From: Bacteroidales bacterium M7
GTDB taxonomy: Bacteria > Bacteroidota > Bacteroidia > Bacteroidales > Muribaculaceae
Length of the DNA: 64,000 nt
Reading direction: 5' to 3'
Assembly: GCA_001689515.1 (NCBI GenBank)
Contig: LUJR01000011.1
Location: forward strand, 62,001 to 126,000
Shown here: positions 42,370-51,621 of the stretch, piece after piece
Layout: the number at the start of each line of letters is the position of its first letter
Numbering within the stretch: position 1 is the first letter of the stretch
The notes under the pieces: generated by a model
Database searches by the model: none
What the model saw: the letters and a program-made list of their open reading frames with translations, nothing else
What the model was told of the DNA's origin: nothing
Translations under genes and position numbers: made by a program

Positions 42370-43443
42370 ATGGATAATAAACGAATTACAATTAGAAAGG
42401 ATAGATATTCATCCCAGGTTCCCAAGGTGCGTGAAAGCTCCATGGAACTGCTGCGTATAGTAGCTATGTCGATGATTATCGTATACCATTTCGTAGTACA
42501 TGGTTCTGAGTTTAGTTTGGATGCCGACCATATTGGACTAAAGGTTTCTTTCGTTTTATACGGAGTGAATCTTTTTGTGATGATTTCTGGTTATTACGGG
42601 ATAAGGATGAGATGGCGGTCATTCCTTTCTTTGATGGTTACGGTCGTGTTTTTTGTCTTTTTCAATGTGTTTGGTAAGATGGTTGGCTCATTTTATTATC
42701 ATGGGTTTCATTCATCTTATCTTTTCATGTTAAGAGATATGTTGACTGCTCCATTCAAGGGATATTGGTTTATAAGCTGTTACATTGTATTGTTTTTACT
42801 TGCCCCGCTTTTAAATATAGGACTTAAGCATGCATCGGCAGTGCAACTCCGCACCATAGTCATCATATTGTCATGTTATTGTCTATATGGAGGAATTATA
42901 CGTGATTATGCCATTGAAACCGGTTATACAGTTATACAGTTTGTTTTGCTGTATATAGTAGGGTATTGGATACGTATTGACCATCCGTGCAGCCGAATCC
43001 CAGCCTGCTGTCTTGTAGCTATAGCTACAGCATGTAGTCTAATCAATGGCACTCCGATATTTACATGGATTCTTGGAGATCACTTAGGAATGGGATATTC
43101 GTTCAGTTATATAAATGTGTTTTATTTTATTGGTTCGATTGCTATTTTTTTGCTTTTCACTCGATTTACATTTTATAGCCGTATTGTTAATTCAGTGGCA
43201 ATGGCATCTCTGGGATGCTATCTGTTGCAGGATGGATGGCTTGGCAGGGAGGTCTATTTGTTTCAGCAGAATTATTATCAAAGTCATGGATTAATTCAGT
43301 TCTTGCTGATGTATGCGGCATCGTTCGTGGGGCTGTGGGTGGCTTCGTGGGTGCTGACGTGGTTTAAGAACTTGTGGGCGCCAAAACTTATTGATGCGGT
43401 GTATCGGGCTTTGCCACGGCGGTGGAAACAAGCGGTCTGGTAG
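42370..43443 (+). CDS. Acyltransferase-3 family membrane protein, paralog of the preceding gene
   Basis: A 357-residue integral membrane protein. It shares the layout of the previous gene: VPKVRESSMELLRIVAMSMI at the N-terminus, GYWFISCYIVLFLLAPLLNI in the middle, and a C-terminal stretch ending FKNLWAPKLIDAVYRALPRR that is nearly identical. The middle has clearly diverged, so the pair is an old tandem duplication whose ends have stayed alike. No poly-G tract is present here, and a consensus promoter gives it independent expression. The expected role is O-acetylation of a surface saccharide, but no glycan gene cluster is adjacent. Confidence 0.85.
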   Translation: MDNKRITIRKDRYSSQVPKVRESSMELLRIVAMSMIIVYHFVVHGSEFSLDADHIGLKVSFVLYGVNLFVMISGYYGIRMRWRSFLSLMVTVVFFVFFNVFGKMVGSFYYHGFHSSYLFMLRDMLTAPFKGYWFISCYIVLFLLAPLLNIGLKHASAVQLRTIVIILSCYCLYGGIIRDYAIETGYTVIQFVLLYIVGYWIRIDHPCSRIPACCLVAIATACSLINGTPIFTWILGDHLGMGYSFSYINVFYFIGSIAIFLLFTRFTFYSRIVNSVAMASLGCYLLQDGWLGREVYLFQQNYYQSHGLIQFLLMYAASFVGLWVASWVLTWFKNLWAPKLIDAVYRALPRRWKQAVW

Positions 43444-43468
43444 GCTTCTGAGGCTCTGAAATTCACTT

Positions 43469-43525
43469 AATCGTCAAAATGTGTTGGAAAACATCTGTTT
43501 TTTGATACGATTGACGATTTTTTTT
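43469..43525 (+). terminator. Terminator of the acyltransferase gene
   Basis: The 9-bp stem AATCGTCAA/TTGACGATT (43469-43477 with 43511-43519) is followed by a run of eight T. A small inner hairpin, ATGT...ACAT, lies in the loop. The stop codon is 26 bp upstream. Confidence 0.7.
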
Positions 43526-43596
43526 ACTATTTTGCGCTCAGTTCATCTACATGACTGACTAACCTTACCATTTCTTACCTATAATACCTTAACACC

Positions 43597-45756
43597 ATGA
43601 AGGTCTACCAAACCAACGAAATCAAAAACATCGCCCTGCTTGGAGGCAAGGGCTCGGGTAAAACCACACTCACAGAGTCGATGCTCTATGAGTGTGGAGT
43701 GATAAAACGCCGTGGCACCATCGATGCCAAAAACACCGTGAGTGACTATTTTCCTGTAGAGAAGGAATATGGTTACTCAGTTTTTTCTACCGTATTCTAT
43801 GCAGAGTTTCTCAACAAGAAGCTCAATGTGATCGACTGCCCCGGAGGCGACGACTTCGTAGGCAACGCTATCACTGCTCTCAATGTGACGGATACAGGTG
43901 TCATCTTGGTCAACGCCCAGTATGGCGTGGAAGTGGGCACGCAGAATATATTCCGCACCACCGCCTCGCTTAAGAAGCCTGTCATCTTCGCCATCAACCA
44001 GCTTGACGGCGAGAAGGCTGACTATGAAAACGTGATAGAGCAGATGCGCGAGATCTTCGGCAAGAAAGTCATCGCCATCCAGTATCCGCTCCAGAGCGGT
44101 CCGGGCTTCAACTCTTTCATCGACGTGCTGCTGATGAAAAAGTACTCATGGGGACCTGACGGCGGTGTGCCTGTCATCGAAGATATCCCCGACGACCAGC
44201 TCGAACATGCCCGCGAACTGCACCAGCAACTCGTGGAAGCCGCTGCCGAAAATGACGAGACCCTCATGGAAAAATTTTTCGAGCAGGGACACCTTACCGA
44301 GGACGAGATGCGCGAGGGCATACGCAAGGGACTTATGGATCGTTCCATCTATCCGGTATTCTGCGTCAGCGCCCTCAAGGACATGGGTGTGCGCCGCATG
44401 ATGGAGTTCCTCGGCAATGTGGTGCCTTTCGTTGAAGATATGCCTGCTCCGGTGGATACCGAGGGTCAGGAAGTGAAGCCTGACAGCAACGGTCCTCTCA
44501 GCATCTATATGTTCAAGACCACCGTAGAGCCTCACATCGGCGAAGTCAGCTACTTCAAGGTGATGTCAGGCACACTGAAAGCCGGCGATGACCTTGACAA
44601 CATGGATCGCGGCTCCAAGGAGCGTCTGGCTCAGATATATTGCGTATGCGGTCAGATCAAGACCCCTGTTGACAAGCTCTGTGCTGGCGATATCGGTGCC
44701 ACTGTCAAGCTCAAGGATGTCCGCACCGGCAACACTCTCAATGCCAAGGGATGCGAATACCGCTTTGACTTCATCAAGTATCCTGCGCCCAAGTATTCGC
44801 GTGCCGTGCGTCCTGTCACAGAGAGCGATGCCGAGAAGCTCGCCGGTATACTCCAGCGCATGCACGAGGAGGATCCCACCTGGGTCATCGAGCAGTCAAA
44901 GGAACTCAAGCAGACTATCCTCAAGGGTCAGGGCGAATTCCACCTCCGCACCCTCAAGTGGCGTGTAGAAAACAATGACAAGCTTCCCATCCTCTTCGAA
45001 GAGCCCAAGATTCCATATCGCGAGACCATCACCAAGGCTGCCCGTGCCGACTACCGCCATAAGAAGCAGAGCGGCGGTGCCGGTCAGTTTGGCGAGGTGC
45101 ATCTCATCGTAGAGCCTTATACCGAAGGCATGCCGGCGCCTGACACTTATCGTTTCGGCAATCAGGAGTTCAAGATGAACGTCCGCGACACCCAGGAGAT
45201 ACCTCTCGACTGGGGCGGAAAGCTCGTGGTGTGCAACTGCATCGTCGGCGGTGCTATCGATGCCCGTTTCATCCCTGCCATCGTCAAGGGTCTTATGGAT
45301 CGCATGGAGCAGGGTCCTCTCACCGGCAGCTATGCGCGTGACGTGCGCGTCTGCATCTACGACGGCAAGATGCACCCGGTCGACTCCAATGAAATCTCGT
45401 TCCGTCTGGCGGGGCGCAACGCATTCAGCGAGGCGTTCCGCAATTCAGGTCCCAAGATTCTGGAGCCTGTATATGATGTGGACGTGATGGTGCCAGCCGA
45501 TGTCATGGGCGATGTCATGAGCGACCTTCAGGGACGCCGTGCCATCATCATGGGCATGTCGAGCGAAAACGGTTTTGAGAAGATTTCTGCCAAAGTGCCC
45601 CTAAAAGAGATGTCGAGCTACTCTACAGCTCTCAGCTCCATCACTGGCGGCCGCTCGTCGTTCACGATGAAATTTGCCAGCTACGAACTTGTGCCCTCCG
45701 ATGTGCAGGAAAAACTGCTCAAGGAGTACGCCGAAAAGCATCAGGCAGACGAATAA
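43597..45756 (+). CDS. fusA2: Elongation factor G paralog EF-G2, predicted to lack GTPase activity
   Basis: A 719-residue translation factor with all five EF-G domains. Canonical GTPase motifs are altered. The P-loop is GGKGSGKTT (16-24), the Switch I region DYFPVEKEYGYS lacks the RGITI pattern, and G3 reads DCPGG (80-84) where EF-G has DTPGH, so the catalytic His is Gly84. G4 is NQLD (134-137), not NKMD. Domain IV and V motifs, such as GGAIDARFIPAIVKGLM and GPLTGSYARDVRVCIYDG, are intact. The EF-G2 of Bacteroides thetaiotaomicron is known to promote elongation without GTP hydrolysis when carbon is limiting, and this protein shows the same changes. Its start is AUG after a 70-nt leader from a near-consensus box at 43527-43534. 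Confidence 0.9.
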   Translation: MKVYQTNEIKNIALLGGKGSGKTTLTESMLYECGVIKRRGTIDAKNTVSDYFPVEKEYGYSVFSTVFYAEFLNKKLNVIDCPGGDDFVGNAITALNVTDTGVILVNAQYGVEVGTQNIFRTTASLKKPVIFAINQLDGEKADYENVIEQMREIFGKKVIAIQYPLQSGPGFNSFIDVLLMKKYSWGPDGGVPVIEDIPDDQLEHARELHQQLVEAAAENDETLMEKFFEQGHLTEDEMREGIRKGLMDRSIYPVFCVSALKDMGVRRMMEFLGNVVPFVEDMPAPVDTEGQEVKPDSNGPLSIYMFKTTVEPHIGEVSYFKVMSGTLKAGDDLDNMDRGSKERLAQIYCVCGQIKTPVDKLCAGDIGATVKLKDVRTGNTLNAKGCEYRFDFIKYPAPKYSRAVRPVTESDAEKLAGILQRMHEEDPTWVIEQSKELKQTILKGQGEFHLRTLKWRVENNDKLPILFEEPKIPYRETITKAARADYRHKKQSGGAGQFGEVHLIVEPYTEGMPAPDTYRFGNQEFKMNVRDTQEIPLDWGGKLVVCNCIVGGAIDARFIPAIVKGLMDRMEQGPLTGSYARDVRVCIYDGKMHPVDSNEISFRLAGRNAFSEAFRNSGPKILEPVYDVDVMVPADVMGDVMSDLQGRRAIIMGMSSENGFEKISAKVPLKEMSSYSTALSSITGGRSSFTMKFASYELVPSDVQEKLLKEYAEKHQADE

Positions 45757-46346
45757 CCGTCTGCCTCACCCCATCGGCGTGTGTCGGCACTAAGAGGCTG
45801 CCACATGCCGATTAACTTCCATTCCCAGCTTGCAGGTGACGCATTGCCCATACGCGGTATGCGTCACCTTTTTTGCTCAGTGGGGTGAACGATGCCGACA
45901 CCGTGTCGGTTATAGAAGTATGAAACTGATATGTATGTCATCTGCGATGCTCGTCCCAGAGATGGCGCAGTGCCATCAGTGGATGATGCCACAGCATCCG
46001 TGGTCCGCTCCAACGCATCACCCTACGCATCTGCTCCCTCATCTTGGGGCTGTAGCAGTGTATGGGACATCGGCGGCACGATGGTTTCCTGTGTCGGTGA
46101 GGGCAGTGGTTGAGCCTGGCATGGGCATATTGCTCCAGAGCCTGACAGTCGCATTTGTCCGCATCGTTTCTGTGGTGATGACGGCAATAAAGCCTTATCA
46201 TCACGCTGACAGTTCGTTGTTCCCTCCTTATTCGCCCGGATTGTCGGTCTGAAGTTTTCATGATACAAATTTAATAAATTTTTACACGCCATTTATTTGG
46301 AAAATCACAGGCTTTAAGGTAAATTCGCTTTTGAACACTTCCGCTT
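45757..46346. other. 590-bp gap between fusA2 and xerC
   Basis: It contains the fusA2 terminator (45834-45875) and a minus-strand TAAATTTG box (46266-46273). That box lies 4 bp from the ATG of a 107-codon minus frame (46261-45938). The encoded sequence is Arg-, His- and Cys-rich and resembles a chance frame. No gene is supported. Confidence 0.5.
45834..45875 (+). terminator. fusA2 terminator
   Basis: A perfect 11-bp stem, AGGTGACGCAT with ATGCGTCACCT (45834-45844 and 45859-45869), a 14-nt loop and a run of six T. Confidence 0.8.
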
Positions 46347-47291
46347 ATGAATCGTCTGATCGAGGAATTTATCAACTATCTGCGGCACGAGCTCCGCTAC
46401 TCGCCCCACACTGTGGATGCCTATGAGGTGCATCTGAGCCAGTGGATGGATTTCCGCCGTGCCAATGAGCGTATATCCTCTGCAGCGGCAGCCGATGACG
46501 ATTTCGCCCAAGTGACTGTGCATCAGCTCCGCCAGTGGGTGCTTGCCCTCGGCAAGCGTAATCTTAAGCTGGCTACCATACGGCTCAAAGTGCAGGCTCT
46601 GAGGACTTTTTTCGGATACCTTGTCGACAAGCATGGGCGTAGGTCTAATCCTGCCGCCGAGCTGATTCTCCCGAAACTTTCAAAGCCGCTTCCCGTACAC
46701 ATCCGCGAGTCGGAGATGAAGCACCTGCTCGATGACGAGGTCGCCGTTGACGACTTCATCGCCGTGCGTGACCATCTGATCATGCTGATGCTCTACACCA
46801 CCGGCATGCGTTGCAGCGAGCTGGTCGATCTTGAAGATGCCTATGTCGATACCGTCCGTGGCGAGCTTAAAGTCCATGGCAAGCGTGACAAGGACCGTAT
46901 CATACCCTTCGGCACGGAGCTGGCTGAAGCCATCGACCGCTACAGGGCATTGAGGCTTGAGACCACTGGCATATCTTCTACCGATACCTTGTTTGTGCGC
47001 CCCGATGGGCAGCCCCTCTATCGTCAGCTTGTCTGGTCAGTAGTCCATAAGAACCTGGAAGGGCGGGCGCATGCCTCGCGTCTGTCACCTCATGTATTGC
47101 GCCACTCATGCGCCACCGACCTCCTCAACCACGGTGCCGACCTGACCGCCGTGCGCCAGTTGCTCGGGCATGAGTCGCTTGCCACCACACAGATATACAC
47201 CCACCTCTCTCACAGAGATCTACAACATATTTACCAACAAGCGCATCCGCGCGCCTTTACCAAGAAAGGAGAACTAAACCATGGAAGTTAA
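46347..47291 (+). CDS. xerC: Tyrosine recombinase XerC
   Basis: A 314-residue site-specific recombinase that helps resolve chromosome dimers at dif. The N-terminal SAM-like DNA-binding domain opens with MNRLIEEFINYLRHELRYS. The catalytic residues are in TGMRCSELVDLED (Arg), HGKRDKDRIIPFG (Lys), LSPHVLRHSCATDLL (His-x-x-Arg), LLGHESLATTQIYTH (His and nucleophile Tyr). Length and motifs match chromosomal XerC/D rather than a phage integrase. Its end overlaps the raiA start by 11 bp, and the pair xerC-raiA is common in Bacteroidetes. No dif site was identified within this window. Confidence 0.93.
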   Translation: MNRLIEEFINYLRHELRYSPHTVDAYEVHLSQWMDFRRANERISSAAAADDDFAQVTVHQLRQWVLALGKRNLKLATIRLKVQALRTFFGYLVDKHGRRSNPAAELILPKLSKPLPVHIRESEMKHLLDDEVAVDDFIAVRDHLIMLMLYTTGMRCSELVDLEDAYVDTVRGELKVHGKRDKDRIIPFGTELAEAIDRYRALRLETTGISSTDTLFVRPDGQPLYRQLVWSVVHKNLEGRAHASRLSPHVLRHSCATDLLNHGADLTAVRQLLGHESLATTQIYTHLSHRDLQHIYQQAHPRAFTKKGELNHGS

Positions 47292-47574
47292 CATTAAAGC
47301 AATCCATTTTGAGACATCGGCAGCTCTTGAAGAGTTTATCAACAAGAAATCCGACAAGCTCCTGCGCCGTTATCCCGCCATCTCCATCTTTGACTACACT
47401 CTCAAAGTGGTCAAGCCCGAGACTTCGATGAACAAAGAGGCTACCATCAAGGTCACCGTCCCCCAGTACGAGGATTTCGTAGCCACAAAGATAGCCGACA
47501 CCTTCGAGGAGGCGATAGACCTCGGACTCGACGCCATAGAGCGTCAGCTTGAGCGCAAACTCAAAGCCAAATAA
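47281..47574 (+). CDS. raiA: Ribosome hibernation factor (HPF/RaiA, short form)
   Basis: A 97-residue protein of the S30AE/sigma-54 modulation family. It binds the 30S subunit near the decoding centre and stabilises inactive ribosomes. The sequence begins MEVNIKAIHFETSAALEEFI and ends with the basic helix DLGLDAIERQLERKLKAK, both typical of HPF. It has no long dimerisation extension, so it is the short type. The start overlaps the xerC end by 11 bp. Together with the RelA homolog and EF-G2 it belongs to the set of starvation-linked translation factors in this window. Confidence 0.93.
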   Translation: MEVNIKAIHFETSAALEEFINKKSDKLLRRYPAISIFDYTLKVVKPETSMNKEATIKVTVPQYEDFVATKIADTFEEAIDLGLDAIERQLERKLKAK

Positions 47575-47596
47575 CCCCACAACCTTCCCATACCCA

Positions 47597-47639
47597 AAGC
47601 ATCCGCAGAAACAGGTCTACCCCGTTCCTGCGGATGCTT
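47597..47639 (+). terminator. Probable hairpin after raiA
   Basis: A 12-bp stem, AAGCATCCGCAG with CTGCGGATGCTT (47597-47608 and 47628-47639). The loop is 19 nt and no T run follows, so termination is uncertain. Confidence 0.45.
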
Positions 47640-47660
47640 CCGTCTACACCCCTCCCGCCT

Positions 47661-47686
47661 GTAGGGACATGCCGTGGCATGTCCGC
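47661..47686. repeat. Single-hairpin palindromic repeat at 47.7 kb
   Basis: One hairpin with the loop GT and the stem GGACATGCC/GGCATGTCC. No partner copy lies within the next 200 bp. Confidence 0.8.
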
Positions 47687-47803
47687 ATCCCACGCGTTTC
47701 GCATTACACCTCTGAATCACGCACATATACCGAAAAACATCGCTTTCCGACATGATTTCACTAAAAATTGCATCAAAAAGATTAAAAAATATGGATTTTT
47801 CGC

Positions 47804-47811
47804 TATATTTG
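47804..47811 (+). promoter_or_regulatory. -7 box before the 47.9-kb lipoprotein
   Basis: TATATTTG. In-frame start candidates at 47752 and 47791 lie upstream of it, which favours the TTG at 47863 as the translation start. No -33 element at normal distance. Confidence 0.4.
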
Positions 47812-47862
47812 CGATTATCACTCTCTGTTAAGTGTCACCATTTTCTAAAAACTGATATCACA

Positions 47863-48396
47863 TTGCATACTTATACCACATTATTGATTCTTGCCATGGC
47901 AGTTTGCGCATGCAGTTGCCACAGCTCCAAGCAGACTCAGCAGACGCAGCTCACTGAAATTCCTGCTCCTGTTGACGGCATCACCGAAACTCCAGCCCCG
48001 ATCAAACCCGGCACCACTGTCGATGTGCCTGAATATTCGGTCATTTTCAAGGCTGACGATGTCTATATGCATAATGTCCCTGTGTCAGTCACCCCCTCTG
48101 GCGGTGCCGTCATATATATACCTGCGCCGTCAGCCATCAAGTCCCAACCAGTGCGGCTTGCAGATGGATACTGGCTGGCGCCCATCCCGCTGACTCGTCA
48201 GAGCCAGTTTACCGACTACACCTTTGAGGCATATGCCAAGTTGACCGAAGCCCCCTCTGCTTCAGAGGTGATGCACCATCTTATACCCGATGCACGCCCC
48301 ACGACGATAGTCCATCTCCCTGTCGCAGCCTCTGACACCGCAGCCATCAACCGTCTTATCCGAGAAGGTCTGCCTGACTGTAAAACCATAAAGTGA
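47863..48396 (+). CDS. Lipoprotein of unknown function
   Basis: A 177-residue protein if translation starts at the TTG at 47863. That gives a short signal, LHTYTTLLILAMAVCACSC, whose hydrophobic core runs into a lipobox-like AVCAC. ATG codons at 47752 and 47791 are in the same frame, but they precede the -7 box and would place the lipobox more than 40 residues in. The mature part has a Gln/Thr/Pro linker (about 25-55), then a beta-rich region with YSVIFKADDVYMHNVPVSV and GYWLAPIPLTRQSQFTDYTF (about 68-125). There is no recognisable domain. It precedes the C10 protease gene by 38 bp and may be co-expressed. Confidence 0.55.
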   Translation: MHTYTTLLILAMAVCACSCHSSKQTQQTQLTEIPAPVDGITETPAPIKPGTTVDVPEYSVIFKADDVYMHNVPVSVTPSGGAVIYIPAPSAIKSQPVRLADGYWLAPIPLTRQSQFTDYTFEAYAKLTEAPSASEVMHHLIPDARPTTIVHLPVAASDTAAINRLIREGLPDCKTIK

Positions 48397-48433
48397 CATC
48401 CATATTTATCTAATAAACAATATCTTATCGTTT

Positions 48434-50965
48434 ATGAAACATTTCTTACTCTTAGCATCTGTGCTCATCGCTATGCCGGCATGGGCACGCACGCTCACTC
48501 CCGCCGAGGCGTTGCAGCGTGCACAGGGTGACGGTCCTGCCAAGGTGGCTGCAGCGCAGCCCAAGAGCCGTCTCGTAAAGACCGGCTACACCGCCAAGCA
48601 GCAGCCTGCCTACTACATCTTTGACAACGCCGGTGACAAGGGCTATATGATTCTTGCCGCTGATGACGTGGCTATGCCGGTGCTCGGCTACTCTGCCACT
48701 GGCACCATCAACCCCGATGATATGCCCGAAAACCTCCGCGGATGGCTTGAAAACTATGCCGCAGAAATTGCATGGGCAGCCGAGCGCGAAGCCTCAGGCA
48801 ATTACATCGCCAAAGATCTCACCAAGGAGACTGCTGCCAGCAAGCGTGATACATGGGCACATATTGCACCCCTCTGTGCCACCAAGTGGAATCAGAGCGA
48901 ACCCTATGACCTCTATACTCCGGAAATCACATACCGTGGTGCGAACATTAAAGCTGCTACAGGATGCGTTGCCACAGCTATGGCACAGCTGATGAAGTAC
49001 TACAACTATCCTGCCAAAGGAAAGGGTAGTGTTTCTTATACCTGGACAAAGTATAGCGACTTTAGTAATACCGCAGAGGGAGCCCCGTCGACCAATGTCG
49101 CTATGAAGATGGATTTCAGCTCTGTCACATTCGACTGGGCAAATATGCTCAATGTCTATACCGACGGCGGTTATAATGACGCACAGGCTGATGCTGTGGC
49201 TACGCTGATGAAGGCTTGCGGCTACTCGGTGGAGATGAGCTACGGTCCTGAATCAGGTGCTTCTACTGCTGAGGTGGCTGATGCTCTGAAGACTTATTTC
49301 GGTTACGACAGCAACACACGTTTCTACACACGTGCCTATTATGACCTAGATGCATGGGAGGAAATGCTCTATAACAACCTCAAGAATGTAGGTCCCATCC
49401 AGTATTCCGGTCGTAACGATTACGGCGGTCACTCTTTCATAGTCGACGGTTATGCAGGTAACGGCTACTTCCATCTCAACTGGGGATGGGGCGGCATGTC
49501 TGACGGCGACTTCCTCATCACAGCCCTTGACCCCGATGCTCAGGGCGTAGGTGGCTCTCTTGCCGGTTATAATTCAAATCAGGGTGCTATCCTTGGAGCA
49601 CAGCCTGCTGGTGCCAGCATACCTAAGATTGTTCCGTTCCAGATGGCAATATACGGAGGCGGCATGACCCCGAAGATTGCCAACAGCAAGCTGACCATCA
49701 CGGGTCCGTTCACTAACAACGGCGGTGTTGGCGACCTTGTCCGCGTGGCTATGCAGTTCTGCTCATACAATGATGACGCTCTTGTGGCTACAGCAGTGTG
49801 CACAAGCATCTCAGGCTGGCCCGCCAGCATATACTCAGGTCTCAACACCATATCTGCGACTATTCCTTCTTCTCTACCCGCTGGCATCTATAAGGTTTAC
49901 CCTGTAGCATCCACCAACGGCGGCGCTACGTATCAGAAGGCTATAGCACAGATCGGCTATCCTAACTATGTCCTGTTGCAGAAGAAAGCCGACGGCACTT
50001 ATGTGACCGTGGCTGAAGACCCCGCTGTGATTGAATTCATAGATGTGACCATGAACACCCCCGTATATTACGGTATGGGATTCCAGGTAGAAGCCAAAGC
50101 TGTCAATGACAATGACACTGAGGTCATCCAGTCTGCATCTCCTGCGTTTCTGATCCAATCAGCTCAAGGATGGAATGTGATTGCATATGCCCAGACACAG
50201 GTGGTAGACATGCGTGCTGGTGACACTATGTCTCTGACCTTTGATCTTTCTGTACTCCGCCGAGCTTCGTCATATGTGGCTGGCGCAGAATGCTATTTCG
50301 CATTCGTCGACGAGCAGAATGGCTTCATTCTCTCTGAACCCGTCGCTGTGACCGTCCAGGAAGCCCCGACAACCACTACTCTTAAGTGTTCGGCTTCAGG
50401 TTTCAGCGTTGTTGATGCCGATAATGTATCATTAGATAACTTCCGTGTAAACTACCGGGTGTACTGTCAGGAAGGATATTATGCTGATCCTCTCTATGTA
50501 CTTCTGTACAATGAAGATCTCTCAGGTTATAATATCGATAGGTTGATGACACCTACATGTTATGTAACAGCAAGTAATTGGGCTGAGGCATCAAATCTGA
50601 AACTCGGCACTCCCACAGCACTTGAAGTCGGCAAGCGTTATGCAGCTGTGCTTTTCTATATGAAGAATAATGGCATTAAGCAGTTGAGCAACGCCACTTA
50701 CTTTACTGTAGGTTCAGCTAACTCATCAGTAGCTGACATCCGCACCGAGGGCTCTGACTCGTCGGTTAAGGCTTCGCTTGCAGGCGGCATCCTGTCTGTG
50801 ACTGCAGGCTCTGACATCCGCTCAATCGATGTCTATGACCTCAGCGGTGCACGTGTGGCTGCTTCAACAGCTGCCACCGCCGACCTCACAGGCGCATCTG
50901 ACGGCGTCTATGTAGTCAAGGTGACCACCGCCGCCGGCGCAACCACCCTCAAACTCATGAAGTAA
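48434..50965 (+). CDS. C10 (streptopain) cysteine protease with C-terminal T9SS-like sorting domain
   Basis: An 843-residue secreted protease. A signal peptide (1-18) is followed by a propeptide (about 20-140) that keeps the enzyme inactive. The peptidase C10 domain carries Cys178 in ATGCVATAMAQL and His333 in DYGGHSFIVDGY, with the downstream WGWGGMSDGDF. Residues about 390-750 are beta-rich repeats of low identity. The C-terminal 75 residues (SSVKASLAGGILSV to ATTLKLMK) match a type A T9SS sorting domain: YDLSGARVA, then GVYVVKV. It should pass through the outer membrane with the help of the PorV and PorQ proteins encoded here. The substrate is unknown; related enzymes cut host proteins. 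Confidence 0.92.
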   Translation: MKHFLLLASVLIAMPAWARTLTPAEALQRAQGDGPAKVAAAQPKSRLVKTGYTAKQQPAYYIFDNAGDKGYMILAADDVAMPVLGYSATGTINPDDMPENLRGWLENYAAEIAWAAEREASGNYIAKDLTKETAASKRDTWAHIAPLCATKWNQSEPYDLYTPEITYRGANIKAATGCVATAMAQLMKYYNYPAKGKGSVSYTWTKYSDFSNTAEGAPSTNVAMKMDFSSVTFDWANMLNVYTDGGYNDAQADAVATLMKACGYSVEMSYGPESGASTAEVADALKTYFGYDSNTRFYTRAYYDLDAWEEMLYNNLKNVGPIQYSGRNDYGGHSFIVDGYAGNGYFHLNWGWGGMSDGDFLITALDPDAQGVGGSLAGYNSNQGAILGAQPAGASIPKIVPFQMAIYGGGMTPKIANSKLTITGPFTNNGGVGDLVRVAMQFCSYNDDALVATAVCTSISGWPASIYSGLNTISATIPSSLPAGIYKVYPVASTNGGATYQKAIAQIGYPNYVLLQKKADGTYVTVAEDPAVIEFIDVTMNTPVYYGMGFQVEAKAVNDNDTEVIQSASPAFLIQSAQGWNVIAYAQTQVVDMRAGDTMSLTFDLSVLRRASSYVAGAECYFAFVDEQNGFILSEPVAVTVQEAPTTTTLKCSASGFSVVDADNVSLDNFRVNYRVYCQEGYYADPLYVLLYNEDLSGYNIDRLMTPTCYVTASNWAEASNLKLGTPTALEVGKRYAAVLFYMKNNGIKQLSNATYFTVGSANSSVADIRTEGSDSSVKASLAGGILSVTAGSDIRSIDVYDLSGARVAASTAATADLTGASDGVYVVKVTTAAGATTLKLMK

Positions 50966-50998
50966 CCGCCCGAGCGCATTTAATCCCATCCATAATCC

Positions 50999-51029
50999 AA
51001 GCCCTGCCACCCCTTCGGTGGCAGGGCTT
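50999..51029 (+). terminator. Probable terminator of the C10 protease gene
   Basis: A perfect 13-bp stem (50999-51011 with 51017-51029) and a 5-nt loop. It lies 33 bp after the stop, with no T run after it. Confidence 0.5.
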
Positions 51030-51080
51030 GCCATTAATGGCAAGTCACAAATCCAATCACAGGTGTTGCAGAGCTAAAAG

Positions 51081-51155
51081 TGTAGGGACATGCCGTGGCA
51101 TGTCCGCTGATACTCAGGTACTTGCAGCTTAGACATGCCATGGCATGTCCCTACA
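51081..51155. repeat. Palindromic intergenic repeat, copy at 51.1 kb
   Basis: Hairpins at 51081-51106 (loop GT) and 51131-51155 (loop AT) face each other. An outer inverted repeat, GTTGCAGA (51065-51072) with TCTGCAAC (51175-51182), frames the unit. It resembles the flanks of the copies at 11.4 and 19.4 kb. Confidence 0.87.
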
Positions 51156-51467
51156 TCATTGTACGATTCGGGGTTCTGCAACGTCCTCCGAATTTTTTAT
51201 CGTGCTATGGGATGTGGATGTGTAAGGCGATGTCTCCGTAGGAGACACATATATTAGGCAGGGGTCATGCAAGCTGTTTAGGCTTGCGTGACCCCTGTGT
51301 AGCACCCATCCCCCCATTATTATTGCCTCCGTCGGAGGCATACCCCACAGCCAGAGTGCGCCACCTACAGCGGCGTATGTCTTGTGCCGTTGCTCGTACA
51401 GTGGTCAGGCTCCCACGGAGGCACACCCTCCCTACATCAGGCGTTGCATTTGCGATTGCTGCTGAAA

Positions 51468-51494
51468 GCGGACATGCCACGGCATGTCCCTACA
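51468..51494. repeat. Single palindromic hairpin at 51.5 kb
   Basis: The reverse-orientation form GCGGACATGCC...GGCATGTCCCTACA with loop AC. No partner hairpin lies close by. Confidence 0.8.
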
Positions 51495-51621
51495 AGAGTT
51501 ATACAGTATTTTATCATAGCAGATCGAGACAATCTCATCTCGTCAGCTACACGCAGCAAAAGTTTGCCCAGTAGCAGGTCGCGATCTAATGCTGTTCATT
51601 TAGAACAGTTTCGCTGGGAAA

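Noticed and set aside
45830..46261. Overlapping plus and minus frames (140 and 107 codons) after fusA2
   Set aside because: The translated sequences are rich in Arg, His, Cys and Met with no fold pattern, and both strands are open only by composition. The nearby -7 box is not enough support.
46347..47291. XerC as an integrase of a mobile element
   Set aside because: It is coupled to raiA as in other Bacteroidetes chromosomes, and no attachment site or cargo genes are found nearby.
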